Source of the DNA: Pseudoalteromonas prydzensis
Lineage (GTDB): Bacteria; Pseudomonadota; Gammaproteobacteria; Enterobacterales; Alteromonadaceae
Length of the DNA stretch: 51,322 bases
Assembly: GCF_011050055.1 (NCBI RefSeq)
Contig: NZ_DRGM01000166.1
Coordinates: 1 to 51,322 of the forward strand
Direction of reading: 5' to 3'
Under the pieces are notes generated by a model. That model was given only the letters and a program-made list of their open reading frames with translations, made no database searches and was not told the origin of the DNA. Shown piece after piece: positions 1-9,184 of this stretch. Position numbers and translations under genes: made by a program. How positions within the stretch are numbered: the first letter of the stretch is position 1; the number at the start of each line of letters is the position of its first letter.

Positions 1-123
1 CGTACTTTTTCAGATTATGACGACATTGTGGAGCAAGTAAGTAGAGCGTGGAATGTGTTTCGTTCAAATATTACTAACATTAAGCATATGTGCTTTAGAG
101 CATGGACAAATTTGATCACTTAA
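1..123 (+). CDS. IS630-family transposase, C-terminal part only (5' end outside window)
   Basis: Frame 1 is open from the first base to a TAA at 121-123 and encodes 40 residues beginning RTFSDYDDIVEQVSRAWNVF and ending FRAWTNLIT. The DYDxIV...AWN...I....W pattern is what I know from the extreme C-terminus of IS630-type DDE transposases, downstream of the last catalytic acidic residue. Only the tail is in the window, so it cannot be told whether the element is intact or a remnant. The right terminal inverted repeat should lie between the stop codon and the glsA start, but I cannot define it without the left end. The family call rests on recall of a short C-terminal pattern. Confidence 0.6.
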   Translation, partial: RTFSDYDDIVEQVSRAWNVFRSNITNIKHMCFRAWTNLIT

Positions 124-130
124 TAAATAG

Positions 131-147
131 TATTGGTATTACCAATA
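131..147. repeat. 17-bp palindrome between transposase tail and glsA
   Basis: TATTGGTA (131-138) and TACCAATA (140-147) are perfect inverted repeats around one central T. The site lies 50 bp upstream of the glsA ATG and just after the transposase stop. It could be part of the insertion-sequence end or an operator for glsA; the sequence does not decide. Confidence 0.5.
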
Positions 148-197
148 AAGTGATCCTGCTTTTAAACTAACATGATAGACTTTTGTTTCTATTTTCA

Positions 198-1139
198 ATG
201 CCTGTGAGGGTTACGTTGCCTACCTCAGATTACCAACATGTGTTAAATGAAATTACCGCTGAAGTTCAACCATTGCTATCTCAGGGGAAAGTTGCTGATT
301 ATATCCCCGCGCTAGCTGAGGTTGATGCCAATCAATTTTCCATTGCTATCTACACAACGGATGGACAGACCTTTTGTGCAGGTGAGTGTACTCAGCGTTT
401 TACTATTCAGTCTGTATCAAAAGTGATGACATTGACACTTGCCTTACAGCGTTATGGGGATGAACTATGGCAACGGGTAGGCAAAGAGCCTTCTGGTACG
501 GCGTTTAACTCGCTGACACAGCTTGAGTTTGAAAAAGGTGTACCTCGTAATCCGTTTATAAATGCTGGCGCTATTGTGACCTGTGATGCGTTATACAGTC
601 GTTTGTCTGCACCTATGCATTCAATGTTAGAAACATTTAGGTTATTGTCTGGAAATAAGGGCATAGTGATTGATAAGAAGGTCGCTAATTCTGAGTATGA
701 ATTTCGCCATCGTAATGCTGCTATGGGGCATTTGATGAAGTCGTTTGGGAATTTTCATAATGAAGTTGATGATGTACTGTGGGCTTACTTTAACTTTTGT
801 GCGATTGAGCTTAACTGTGTTGAATTAGCTAAAGCGTATAATTTTTTGGCGAATAAAGGTATTTGCCATTTGAGTGATAAGCGAGTGCTTTCCAGCTTGC
901 AAACTAAACAGTTAAACTCTTTGTTATTTACCAGTGGTTTATATGATGCTGCAGGTGATTTTGGTTACCGAGTGGGGATGCCGGGTAAATCAGGTGTGTC
1001 GGGCACCATTTTGGCTGTGCTACCAGGTAAATTTACTGTGGCGGTGTATTCGCCTGGGTTGAATTCATACGGTAATTCAGTGGCAGGAATAGCAGCCCTG
1101 GAGCTGCTATCTAAAAAGCTCGATATTTCTATCTTTTAA
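198..1139 (+). CDS. glsA: glutaminase
   Basis: Hydrolyses L-glutamine to glutamate and ammonia in the cytoplasm. The protein is 313 residues from the ATG at 198 and matches the serine-dependent bacterial glutaminase family (E. coli YneH/YbaS, about 308-310 residues) along its whole length. The beta-lactamase-like catalytic pair is seen as S72-x-x-K75 in FTIQSVSKV, and the conserved GKVADYIPAL, NPFINAGA and MKSFGNFH blocks are present. An upstream in-frame TTG at 183 would add five residues, but the family aligns from near the ATG. It stands alone, with transposase sequence upstream and gsk convergent downstream; a hairpin closes the gap. No frameshift or missing residue is seen. Confidence 0.95.
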   Translation: MPVRVTLPTSDYQHVLNEITAEVQPLLSQGKVADYIPALAEVDANQFSIAIYTTDGQTFCAGECTQRFTIQSVSKVMTLTLALQRYGDELWQRVGKEPSGTAFNSLTQLEFEKGVPRNPFINAGAIVTCDALYSRLSAPMHSMLETFRLLSGNKGIVIDKKVANSEYEFRHRNAAMGHLMKSFGNFHNEVDDVLWAYFNFCAIELNCVELAKAYNFLANKGICHLSDKRVLSSLQTKQLNSLLFTSGLYDAAGDFGYRVGMPGKSGVSGTILAVLPGKFTVAVYSPGLNSYGNSVAGIAALELLSKKLDISIF

Positions 1140-1148
1140 TTGATAAGG

Positions 1149-1174
1149 CAAGTCTACTGTTCCCAGTAGACTTG
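1149..1174. terminator. hairpin between convergent glsA and gsk
   Basis: Perfect 11-bp stem CAAGTCTACTG / CAGTAGACTTG with a TTCC loop. The T tract is poor on both strands, so this is a weak intrinsic terminator or a shared 3'-end stabiliser. The gsk stop codon (1154-1156 on the minus strand) lies inside the stem. Confidence 0.5.
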
Positions 1175-2458
1175 TTCTAAGCAATCTTCACGCTCAGGTA
1201 AACCGCGCGATAAGCGAGGTGAATGTTGTACTAATACTTCATAACTTGCACGGTTGGCATATTTACTGATCTGTGCCAATGATGAGTAGGTCATTGCAGG
1301 TTGTTGGTGTTTGGCCGAGTTACCCACATTGAGTTTGTGATAAACGTTGGCTGATAGGTCATGTAACACTGCTGCTAATGCACAATCACCGGCGCCATTG
1401 GTATTTTTAATTGAGTCAGGGCCACCCATGAAAGGGGCTGTGTGGCTGTAAGCGCGGATTGGCGTTTCGCAATCGGCTTTGCGCATAGCACGAGAGAATT
1501 CATAGCGGTTAAAGTCAGCTATTGCACCAGGTAATAATGGGTATTCAGTTTCCCGTTTAAATTGCTCGTCAACAAAGCCTGCCATAAATAAGCCTTTTTC
1601 ACCTGCTGTGCAGATCACTAAATCGACCCAATCTAGCGCTTTATCTGCGGCCAGTAGTGGATCTTCAAAACCTGTGATTGCTAGCCCTTCTTCTTCATTC
1701 ATCGCTAAAATATCAACATGCTTAGCAACAAACTCTGCCCACCAGGTTGGATCTTGCTCGATTAGGAATTTTGTTCCAAGCGTTAATACTACTGGCACGC
1801 CAGCATCATTAGCATATTTGACCGCTTGCATAGTTGCTTCGGTCATCGTCTCAGAACCTTGTGTACGCATTAAGTAAGCGCTGATCACTAAAGCTGATGA
1901 GTTTTCTATTAGCTCTTTATCAATTGATTCAGGGCGTAAATGATTCATCAGCCCGGCGCTAATTGCAAAGGTACGTTCGCCGGTATCATCAATTAAAGTG
2001 AAGCAGCGGCCAATAGGGCCATCGACAGGTTGCAAATAATCTAAATCTACACGGCTGGAGGTGTTACATAAAAAGCGATAAGCGTAGCTACCAATTTTAA
2101 TGTTTTCACTCATTACACCAAGTAGCACTGAGCGATCATCAGCAAGCACTGAATAATTGTGCATCGTGTTACCAATGGTGCCACCGGCAAACTCATAGTC
2201 GACCATATCGTTGAGTTTTAAGCGGTCATATAATGCATTGGTAATATCATTATCAATAACCTGCGACATACCTCTACGCAGCTGAAATTCATCAAGGAAA
2301 GCTTGATCAACTTTAGCTTCTATATCAACCACGATTTGATCGATCCCGGTAATATAGCTGCGCTGTAACCGATCACTGGCGTTAAGTTGATTTGTTAGTG
2401 GATCTTTGGCTTCCACTGGAAAATAATGTTTATGCCTGCGGCGTCCAGGAAATTTCAT
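1154..2458 (-). CDS. gsk: inosine-guanosine kinase
   Basis: Phosphorylates inosine and guanosine to IMP and GMP in purine salvage. The 434-residue protein matches E. coli Gsk (same length) throughout: N-terminal MKFPGRRRHKHYFPV, AGGTIGNTMHNYSVLADDRS, IGRCFTLI, and the PfkB-family catalytic signature NTNGAGDCALAAVLHD with the catalytic aspartate in GAGD. The C-terminus SPRLSRGLPEREDCLEQVYW is also family-typical. It is transcribed away from tadA, with a 179-bp divergent gap, and converges on glsA. No unusual features apart from its stop codon lying in a hairpin stem. Confidence 0.96.
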   Translation of the reverse strand: MKFPGRRRHKHYFPVEAKDPLTNQLNASDRLQRSYITGIDQIVVDIEAKVDQAFLDEFQLRRGMSQVIDNDITNALYDRLKLNDMVDYEFAGGTIGNTMHNYSVLADDRSVLLGVMSENIKIGSYAYRFLCNTSSRVDLDYLQPVDGPIGRCFTLIDDTGERTFAISAGLMNHLRPESIDKELIENSSALVISAYLMRTQGSETMTEATMQAVKYANDAGVPVVLTLGTKFLIEQDPTWWAEFVAKHVDILAMNEEEGLAITGFEDPLLAADKALDWVDLVICTAGEKGLFMAGFVDEQFKRETEYPLLPGAIADFNRYEFSRAMRKADCETPIRAYSHTAPFMGGPDSIKNTNGAGDCALAAVLHDLSANVYHKLNVGNSAKHQQPAMTYSSLAQISKYANRASYEVLVQHSPRLSRGLPEREDCLEQVYWEQ

Positions 2459-2602
2459 TTGCTACCCGTGTGTTGTGAGCTAAATAAAAAAAGCGGGAGA
2501 TTATAGCGTATATCACCTAGGGTGAGCCATGTAAAAGCGGCTTTAATTTGGTTTATTTTTGTCACTAAGTACTATGTTTAGCGTTTTAATCGCCTAAGTG
2601 AG

Positions 2603-2608
2603 TATAAT
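2603..2608 (+). promoter_or_regulatory. candidate -10 box for tadA
   Basis: TATAAT lies 29 bp before the tadA ATG. A matching -35 box at 16-18 bp is not clear, though a TG lies two bases upstream of the box, near the extended -10 position. The tadA ribosome binding site AAAAGG follows at 2625-2630. Confidence 0.4.
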
Positions 2609-2637
2609 TAAACAATAATTAGTTAAAAGGTAAGTTG

Positions 2638-3129
2638 ATGACCGATCAATATTGGATGGCAAAAGCACTTGAGTACGCCCACAAGGCTGAACAATTGGAT
2701 GAAATTCCTGTGGGTGCAGTGCTAGTTAAAAATAACCAGTTGATTGCAGCTGGGTATAATCGTTCAATTACAGATAATGACCCTTCTGCTCACGCTGAGA
2801 TGATAGCAATTCGCGAAGGTGGTAAGGCACTTAATAATTATCGCTTAATCGATTGTACGCTGTATGTCACGTTGGAGCCGTGCTCAATGTGTGCGGGTTT
2901 ACTGGTACACAGTCGTATTAAGCGGCTAGTGTTTGGTGCTGCTGATGAAAAAACAGGTTCTGCGGGTTCAATAATGAATTTATTGCAAGATTCAAGGTTA
3001 AATCATCAAGTTGATGTAGAAGCTGGGGTATTAAGTGAATTATGTGGACAAACAATTTCAGACTTTTTTAAACGTCGCCGCCAAGAGATCAAAGCTAAAA
3101 AACAAGCGCAGCGCGACCTGAAGGCTTAG
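2638..3129 (+). CDS. tadA: tRNA-specific adenosine deaminase
   Basis: Converts A34 to inosine in the anticodon of tRNA-Arg(ACG). The protein has 163 residues; the zinc and proton-transfer residues are visible as H52-A-E54 and P81-C82-S-M-C85, as in E. coli TadA. The C-terminal basic tail (SDFFKRRRQEIKAKKQ) is family-typical. The ATG at 2638 is chosen over an in-frame TTG at 2635 because AAAAGG (2625-2630) is 7 bp from the ATG and only 4 from the TTG. Its last 4 bp overlap the stop codon of a small minus-strand gene. Confidence 0.95.
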   Translation: MTDQYWMAKALEYAHKAEQLDEIPVGAVLVKNNQLIAAGYNRSITDNDPSAHAEMIAIREGGKALNNYRLIDCTLYVTLEPCSMCAGLLVHSRIKRLVFGAADEKTGSAGSIMNLLQDSRLNHQVDVEAGVLSELCGQTISDFFKRRRQEIKAKKQAQRDLKA

Positions 3130-3293
3130 CCTACAGGCGTAGCTGTACTTAATTCTGCCATTTGCTGCATCGCAAACATACGACGGCGCCAAATAACTTT
3201 TTTATGTAAATTACGCAGCATGATTCTGCGGCGTGTGGATGATGAATAAATCACGTTGCGTTTGAACGAATGAGTACGCCGACGTTTCAGCAT
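3126..3293 (-). CDS. small arginine-rich protein, 55 residues, unknown function
   Basis: An open frame of 55 residues starts at an ATG (minus strand, 3293) preceded by the strong ribosome binding site CAGGAG and ends four bases inside the tadA end. It starts MLKRRRTHSFKRNVIYSSST and continues with RRR, HKK and WRRR clusters, then a neutral tail ending ATPVG. About a quarter of the residues are Arg or Lys, so the protein is very basic and would be expected to bind RNA, DNA or ribosomes. A TATAAT box and an inverted repeat lie upstream. It is not RMF or ribosomal protein L34, whose sequences I know and which do not match. No function assigned. The translation signals make it likely a real gene. 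Confidence 0.6.
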   Translation of the reverse strand: MLKRRRTHSFKRNVIYSSSTRRRIMLRNLHKKVIWRRRMFAMQQMAELSTATPVG

Positions 3294-3336
3294 GGTTGCT
3301 CCTGAAAATGTGAGAGTGAGAAAAGATAATAAGTTA

Positions 3337-3363
3337 ATTATATACTTGATACTACACAGTAGT
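3337..3363 (-). promoter_or_regulatory. candidate promoter and operator of the small arginine-rich gene
   Basis: On the minus strand TATAAT (3337-3342) lies 43 bp before the ATG. Immediately upstream is the inverted repeat ACTAC-ACA-GTAGT (3351-3363), placed where a regulator could cover the -10 to -35 spacer. No good -35 hexamer is seen, which would fit an activated promoter. Confidence 0.35.
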
Positions 3364-3428
3364 GATCATTTGATGACAAGTAAATAGATATTTTAGTTTG
3401 CGAGTACCTATCGCATTTAAAGTTATTT

Positions 3429-4949
3429 TTATTGTTCGCCGTTATCTTTTTTTGACGGTGACAGCTCATCTATACTGTCATCTTTTGTTGGGGGGAGCGT
3501 GGTTTGTATTGTGGCAGGCTTTTGATTTTTAACCTCAGCAGCTTGAGCCGCAGGTTGAGCTATTTGTTCAGCCTCATCGGGTTCTGTGGTCGGTGTGCTG
3601 ATCGCATCATTTTCATCGAGCCATACCAGCGCGTCGTAATAACGGCGAATATTATCAACGTATTGCACCGCAACATCACCGCGTGAATAGCCATATTTGG
3701 TTTTTCGGTAGTATCTCTTTTTGATTAATAACGGCAGGCGTTTTTTTACATCGGCCCATTTATCAGGGCTTGCGCCTTGTTGCTCGGTGATGATCCGTGC
3801 ATCGTTTACATGACCCCAACCAATATTGTATGAAGCCAACGCCAGCCAAGTGCGATCCGGCTGTGGCACACGATCAGGAATACGCTTTTCTAGTTTCATT
3901 AAATATTCAGCGCCGCCTTTGATGTTCTGCTCTGGCGCTAAACGGTTAGTGACACCTACTTGCTTGGCTGTATCGAGTGTGAGCATCATAATACCACGTA
4001 CGCCAGTTGGCGATTTTGCTCGTGGATTCCACATTGATTCTTGATAACTTAAAGCTGCAAGTAGTCGCCAATCTAGGCTGCCAGCATATTGCTCAAACCA
4101 AGGTTGGTATTTTGGGAGGGTTTCTTTAATTGCTTCAATATAGGCAAGGGTATTTACGTAATTAAACTGACGTACATGACCAAAGTACTTTTCTTCAAGT
4201 ACGTAAAGTTGGTTACTTTGTTTTACTTCACCGAAAAATGGCACCATTAGCGCATAGAGCGAATCATCGCCATCTTTACGAAGTAACCATGCGATAGGGT
4301 CGTTGCGTGTGACAGAAAAGCCGATGCTTAGATTGGGGTGATAACGACGAAATAAAGATAGTGTATGGGAGTCTGCTAGGGTGTAATCAATTTCGCCATC
4401 GATCACTGCTTGTAATAGCTCTTCTTCATCTAAATCTTCTGTTTCGTGCCAAGTTAAATCAGGGTGAGTTTGCTTTAGCTGTTGTAGGGCTAGTGAGTGA
4501 CTACTTTTGGCCAATACGGTGAGATTATCTGTTAGATCATCAAAATCACGTGGTCTAACTCTACCTTGTTTATAAACCAACTTTTGACTAATAGTGCGGT
4601 AAGTCGGACCAAATCGATAATTTTGTGCTCGGGCTTTATTATAGGTTAGGCCAGATGCAATTAAGTCTAAATCACCGTTGTCTAAACGTGAAAACATATC
4701 GGATAAGTTAAAAAACGGCACCATTTCAAGCTCAACACCTAAGTGATCGGCAAACTCTTGCGCTAGCTCATATTCAAAACCTTGCTCGCCTTGCACCGCT
4801 TGATAATAATTACTCGCGCCAGCTAACGTACCCACTCTTATTTTATTTTGAGCTTTAATATGACTCAGTTGAGATTGTTGTTGCTGCATATCGCAGGCAC
4901 ATAAAAGCATTACTAACGTAATGATTGTTATTAGCTTTTGTTTAAACAT
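3429..4949 (-). CDS. mltF: membrane-bound lytic murein transglycosylase F
   Basis: Periplasmic, membrane-anchored enzyme that cleaves peptidoglycan glycan strands to 1,6-anhydro-MurNAc ends. The 506-residue protein has a lipoprotein signal (MLLCAC, predicted lipidated C19), an SBP_bac_3-type binding domain (about 35-270) and a C-terminal SLT domain (about 285-450) with the catalytic glutamate in SYQESMWNP and the GVRGIMMLT and ASYNIGWGH blocks. The last 60 residues are a low-complexity acidic tail. Residue +2 after the predicted lipidated cysteine is Asp, which in E. coli means inner-membrane retention. Single gene; purL is divergent. Confidence 0.93.
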   Translation of the reverse strand: MFKQKLITIITLVMLLCACDMQQQQSQLSHIKAQNKIRVGTLAGASNYYQAVQGEQGFEYELAQEFADHLGVELEMVPFFNLSDMFSRLDNGDLDLIASGLTYNKARAQNYRFGPTYRTISQKLVYKQGRVRPRDFDDLTDNLTVLAKSSHSLALQQLKQTHPDLTWHETEDLDEEELLQAVIDGEIDYTLADSHTLSLFRRYHPNLSIGFSVTRNDPIAWLLRKDGDDSLYALMVPFFGEVKQSNQLYVLEEKYFGHVRQFNYVNTLAYIEAIKETLPKYQPWFEQYAGSLDWRLLAALSYQESMWNPRAKSPTGVRGIMMLTLDTAKQVGVTNRLAPEQNIKGGAEYLMKLEKRIPDRVPQPDRTWLALASYNIGWGHVNDARIITEQQGASPDKWADVKKRLPLLIKKRYYRKTKYGYSRGDVAVQYVDNIRRYYDALVWLDENDAISTPTTEPDEAEQIAQPAAQAAEVKNQKPATIQTTLPPTKDDSIDELSPSKKDNGEQ

Positions 4950-5137
4950 ACTGCGCCCCTTGAATGCTACTACTCCCTTATATCAAAACTTTTCGACGCC
5001 GTCACTTGGCGATTGGTTTTAAGTGTTGCTTTGTCACGACAACTTAAGCCACTGTAAACAGCAAACATCTTAGCTAACTGTTGGCTTTAAACAATTTTAA
5101 TTCCCCCCCGATCCTGTATTTCCGAGTTACTTGAGTA

Positions 5138-5143
5138 TATAAT
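5138..5143 (+). promoter_or_regulatory. candidate -10 box for purL
   Basis: TATAAT lies 36 bp before the purL ATG; the -35 region (around 5115-5120) is poor. A run of seven C (5103-5109) lies just upstream of it. I found no convincing PurR operator (ACGCAAACGTTTGCGT type) in the 229-bp gap to mltF. Confidence 0.4.
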
Positions 5144-5178
5144 ACGCGCCTAAAATATCGTTCAATCCCTAACCCCGG

Positions 5179-8100
5179 ATGAAAATACCTATGTTGATCC
5201 TTCGTGGTGCACCAGCACTTTCCGATTTTAGAGTTCAGAAAATTTTAGCCCGTTGCCAACAGGCGCAACTTCCAGTTACTAACGTATACGCTGAGTATGC
5301 GCACTTTGCTGATTTAACAGCACAGCTGTCAAGTGACGAGCAAACTAAGCTTGAGAAGTTACTTACCTATGGTCCAACGATTGCCGAACATACACCTGCA
5401 GGCACTTTAGTGTTAGTAACGCCACGCCCTGGCACTATTTCACCATGGGCTTCAAAGGCGACGGATATTGCTCATAACTGTGGCTTAGCACAAGTGCACC
5501 GTGTAGAGCGTGGTATTGCTTACTACGTTGAAGGTGACTTAAGCGCCGAGCAATTAACTGAAGTTGCTGCTTTATTACATGACCGTATGACCGAAGCGAC
5601 ACACAGCACAATGGACGATGCTGGCAAGTTATTCCGCACTGACGCTCCAGGCAAAATGTCATCTGTTGATATTTTAGGTGGTGGTCGAGAAGCTCTCGCT
5701 ACAGCAAACGTTGAGCAAGGCTTTGCACTGGCGGATGACGAAATTGATTACTTGGTAGAAAACTTCCAAAAGTTAGGGCGCAACCCGAACGACATCGAAT
5801 TATTTATGTTTGCACAAGCAAACTCTGAACATTGTCGCCATAAAATCTTTAATGCTGATTGGACAATTGACGGAATTGAACAGCCTAAATCTCTGTTCAA
5901 AATGATAAAAAATACCTATGAGCTAAACCCTGAGAATGTGTTATCAGCTTATAAAGATAACGCAGCGGTAATGAAAGGCTCTAAAGCAGGTCGTTTCTTC
6001 CCAAATGCTGAAGGCGAATACGCTTATCATCAAGAGAACATTGAAATCCTGATGAAAGTTGAAACCCATAATCACCCAACTGCAATTGCGCCATTCTCTG
6101 GTGCGGCAACCGGTTCTGGTGGTGAAATTCGTGATGAAGGTGCAACGGGCCGTGGCTCTAAGCCAAAAGCGGGTTTAGTTGGTTTTACTGTATCGAATCT
6201 ACGTATTCCAGGCTACGAGCAACCATGGGAAACTGATTTTGGAAAACCAGGCCGTATTGTTAACGCACTTGATATTATGATCGATGGCCCACTAGGCGGC
6301 GCAGCATTTAACAATGAGTTTGGTCGTCCTAACTTGTTAGGCTATTTCCGTACTTATGAAGAACAAGTAAATAGTCATAATGGTGTTGAAGTTCGTGGTT
6401 ACCATAAGCCGATCATGCTTGCCGGTGGCTTAGGTAATATTCGTACAGACCATGTGCAAAAGGGTGATATCCCAGTTGGTGCTAAGCTGATTGCCTTAGG
6501 TGGTCCTGCAATGAACATTGGTTTAGGTGGCGGCGCCGCTTCATCAATGGCATCAGGTCAGTCAAATGAAGATTTAGATTTTGCCTCAGTACAACGTGAA
6601 AACCCTGAAATGGAACGTCGTTGTCAGGAAGTAATCGATAAATGCTGGCAGTTAGGTGATGCTAACCCAATCGCGTTTATCCACGATGTGGGCGCGGGTG
6701 GTTTATCAAATGCCTTCCCCGAGCTTGTTAATGATGGTGGCCGTGGTGGTAAATTTCAACTGCGCGATATTCCTAATGATGAGCCGGGCATGGCACCGCA
6801 TGAGATCTGGTGTAACGAATCGCAAGAGCGTTATGTGCTTGCTGTAGCCGTTGAAGACTTTGACCGTTTTGAAGCCATTTGTAAGCGTGAACGTGCGCAA
6901 TATGCGGTGATTGGTGAAGCCACGGAAGAACGTCATTTAACTGTTGCTGATAGTCATTTTGATAACAACCCAGTTGATTTACCACTGGATGTATTATTAG
7001 GTAAAGCACCGAAAATGCACCGCGAAGCGTATTCTTTAAAAGCTAATAGCGACGCGCTAGATACAACAAAAATTGATATCGCAGAAGCCGCAGAGCGTTT
7101 ATTACGTTTGCCAACAATTGCAGAAAAAACCTTCTTGATCACCATTGGTGACCGCTCTGTAACCGGTTTAGTTGCGCGCGACCAAATGGTTGGTCCTTGG
7201 CAGGTGCCAGTTGCTAACTGTGCAGTCACAGCTGCAACTTATGATACTTACCATGGTGAAGCAATGTCACTGGGCGAACGTACGCCTGCGGCACTACTTA
7301 ACTATGGTGCTTCTGCTCGTTTAGCTGTGGCTGAGTCGTTAACTAATATTGCCTGTGCAAATATTGGCGGCTTAGAAAACATTAAGTTATCAGCTAACTG
7401 GATGGCAGCAGCGGGTCACCCAGGTGAAGATGCTGGTCTTTACGAAGCGGTTAAAGCCGTTGGTGAAGAGCTTTGTCCTGCATTAGGTTTAACAGTTCCA
7501 GTGGGTAAAGACTCTATGTCGATGAAAACCCAATGGGATGAAAATGGCGAACAGAAATCTGTTACTGCACCGCTTTCATTAATCATCACTGCATTTGGCC
7601 GAGTTGAAGATGTGCGCAAAACGGTTACCCCTCAGTTACGTACAGATAAAGGTGAAACATCACTGATCTTGGTTGATTTAGGTGCTGGCAAAAACCGTAT
7701 GGGTGCATCAAGCTTAGCGCAAGTTTATAAGCAGCTAGGTGATGTAACCCCTGATGTTGATAGCCCTGAATTACTAAAAGGCTTCTACAACGCGATGCAA
7801 GCGTTAGTTGCTGATAACAAGTTACTCGCTTATCATGACCGTTCAGACGGTGGTTTGTTCACTGCAGTTGCTGAAATGGCTTTTGCAGGTCATACCGGTG
7901 TAACCATTGACCTTGATGGTTTGACTGGTTCAGATATTGAAGTACTTTATAACGAAGAGCTTGGCGCTGTAATTCAAGTTGCTAATAGCGATTTAGACGC
8001 TGTAAACGCTGTGTTTGCTGAGCACGGCATTGCAGCAATTAGCCATGCAATTGGTACATTAAATAGCGATGACACAGTGGTATTTAATCGTGCAGGTAAC

Positions 8101-9075
8101 ACTGTTCTTAGCAATACACGTACTGAGCTTCGTACTATTTGGGCTGAGACTACGTACCAAATGCAAGCACGTCGTGATAACCCTGATTGTGCTAAGCAAG
8201 AGTTTGATGCCAAGTTTGATGCTAAAGACCCTGGTCTGAACGTTAAACTAAACTTTGACTTAAACGAAGATGTCGCTGCACCTTATATTGCTACAGGCGC
8301 TAAGCCTAAAATGGCTATTTTGCGTGAGCAAGGTGTTAACTCGCATCTAGAAATGGCTGCGGCATTTAACCGTGCAGGTTTTGCTGCGGTTGATGTACAC
8401 ATGAGCGATATTCTGGAAGGGCGTTTAAGCCTTGAAGAATTTAAAGGCTTAGTAGCCTGTGGTGGCTTCTCTTACGGTGACGTATTAGGTGCTGGTGAAG
8501 GTTGGGCTAAATCAATCTTATTTAACGATATGGCACGCGATCAGTTCCAAAGCTTCTTTGAGCGTCAAGATTCATTTAGCTTAGGTGTGTGTAACGGTTG
8601 TCAGATGCTATCAACATTAAAAGAGTTGATCCCTGGTACTGAGCATTGGCCACGCTTTGTAACGAATAAATCTGAGCGCTTTGAAGCACGCTTTAGCTTA
8701 GTTGAAGTGCAACAGAATCCTTCAGTATTCTTCAGCGGTATGGCGGGCTCTCGTATGCCTATCGCTGTATCTCACGGTGAAGGTCATGCTGAGTTTGCAA
8801 ACGATGCAGCAGTGAAAGCGGCACTTGACTCAGGTACTGTAGCGGTTAAGTTTGTTGATAACTACGGCAATCCAACCACTCAATACCCTGCTAACCCGAA
8901 CGGCTCGCCAGAAGGTATCACAGGTATAACGTCAGCTGATGGTCGTGCTACTGTAATGATGCCACACCCTGAACGTGTATTCCGTGCGGTTGCTAACTCT
9001 TGGCACCCAGATGAGTGGCGTGAAGATAGCCCATGGATGCGTATGTTCCGTAACGCACGTAAAAATGTCGGTTAA
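5179..9075 (+). CDS. purL: phosphoribosylformylglycinamidine synthase
   Basis: Large-type PurL for the fourth step of purine synthesis: FGAR + glutamine + ATP to FGAM. The 1298 residues (E. coli 1295) contain an N-terminal PurS-like domain, the tandem synthase core ([41 protein letters not shown]) and a C-terminal class-I glutamine amidotransferase domain from about residue 1040. The glutaminase triad is visible: C1138 in GVCNGC, H1263 and E1265 in PHPERVF. It is a single-gene unit with a strong terminator downstream. No anomalies seen. Confidence 0.98.
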   Translation: MKIPMLILRGAPALSDFRVQKILARCQQAQLPVTNVYAEYAHFADLTAQLSSDEQTKLEKLLTYGPTIAEHTPAGTLVLVTPRPGTISPWASKATDIAHNCGLAQVHRVERGIAYYVEGDLSAEQLTEVAALLHDRMTEATHSTMDDAGKLFRTDAPGKMSSVDILGGGREALATANVEQGFALADDEIDYLVENFQKLGRNPNDIELFMFAQANSEHCRHKIFNADWTIDGIEQPKSLFKMIKNTYELNPENVLSAYKDNAAVMKGSKAGRFFPNAEGEYAYHQENIEILMKVETHNHPTAIAPFSGAATGSGGEIRDEGATGRGSKPKAGLVGFTVSNLRIPGYEQPWETDFGKPGRIVNALDIMIDGPLGGAAFNNEFGRPNLLGYFRTYEEQVNSHNGVEVRGYHKPIMLAGGLGNIRTDHVQKGDIPVGAKLIALGGPAMNIGLGGGAASSMASGQSNEDLDFASVQRENPEMERRCQEVIDKCWQLGDANPIAFIHDVGAGGLSNAFPELVNDGGRGGKFQLRDIPNDEPGMAPHEIWCNESQERYVLAVAVEDFDRFEAICKRERAQYAVIGEATEERHLTVADSHFDNNPVDLPLDVLLGKAPKMHREAYSLKANSDALDTTKIDIAEAAERLLRLPTIAEKTFLITIGDRSVTGLVARDQMVGPWQVPVANCAVTAATYDTYHGEAMSLGERTPAALLNYGASARLAVAESLTNIACANIGGLENIKLSANWMAAAGHPGEDAGLYEAVKAVGEELCPALGLTVPVGKDSMSMKTQWDENGEQKSVTAPLSLIITAFGRVEDVRKTVTPQLRTDKGETSLILVDLGAGKNRMGASSLAQVYKQLGDVTPDVDSPELLKGFYNAMQALVADNKLLAYHDRSDGGLFTAVAEMAFAGHTGVTIDLDGLTGSDIEVLYNEELGAVIQVANSDLDAVNAVFAEHGIAAISHAIGTLNSDDTVVFNRAGNTVLSNTRTELRTIWAETTYQMQARRDNPDCAKQEFDAKFDAKDPGLNVKLNFDLNEDVAAPYIATGAKPKMAILREQGVNSHLEMAAAFNRAGFAAVDVHMSDILEGRLSLEEFKGLVACGGFSYGDVLGAGEGWAKSILFNDMARDQFQSFFERQDSFSLGVCNGCQMLSTLKELIPGTEHWPRFVTNKSERFEARFSLVEVQQNPSVFFSGMAGSRMPIAVSHGEGHAEFANDAAVKAALDSGTVAVKFVDNYGNPTTQYPANPNGSPEGITGITSADGRATVMMPHPERVFRAVANSWHPDEWREDSPWMRMFRNARKNVG

Positions 9076-9120
9076 ACTTCATTTATACACACTAGATTCA
9101 TGATCTAGTTATAAAATAAA

Positions 9121-9145
9121 AGGCTGCACTGTGCAGCCTTTTTTG
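9121..9145 (+). terminator. intrinsic terminator after purL
   Basis: AGGCTGC-ACTGT-GCAGCCT (9121-9139), extendable to a 9-bp stem, followed by a run of T to 9144. Preceded by an A-rich stretch, so it may work in both directions. Confidence 0.85.
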
Positions 9146-9184
9146 TTTATGCTGGGCAAAGATTAAAATAGTTTTAAGGATGAT

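Noticed and set aside
3126..3293. Idea that the small basic protein is ribosome modulation factor or ribosomal protein L34
   Set aside because: Neither the RMF nor the L34 sequence pattern fits.
4950..5178. PurR operator upstream of purL
   Set aside because: No segment comes close to the ACGCAAACGTTTGCGT consensus.
5435..8213. Several 60-90 residue frames inside purL on both strands
   Set aside because: All are shadows of the continuous, fully conserved purL frame.
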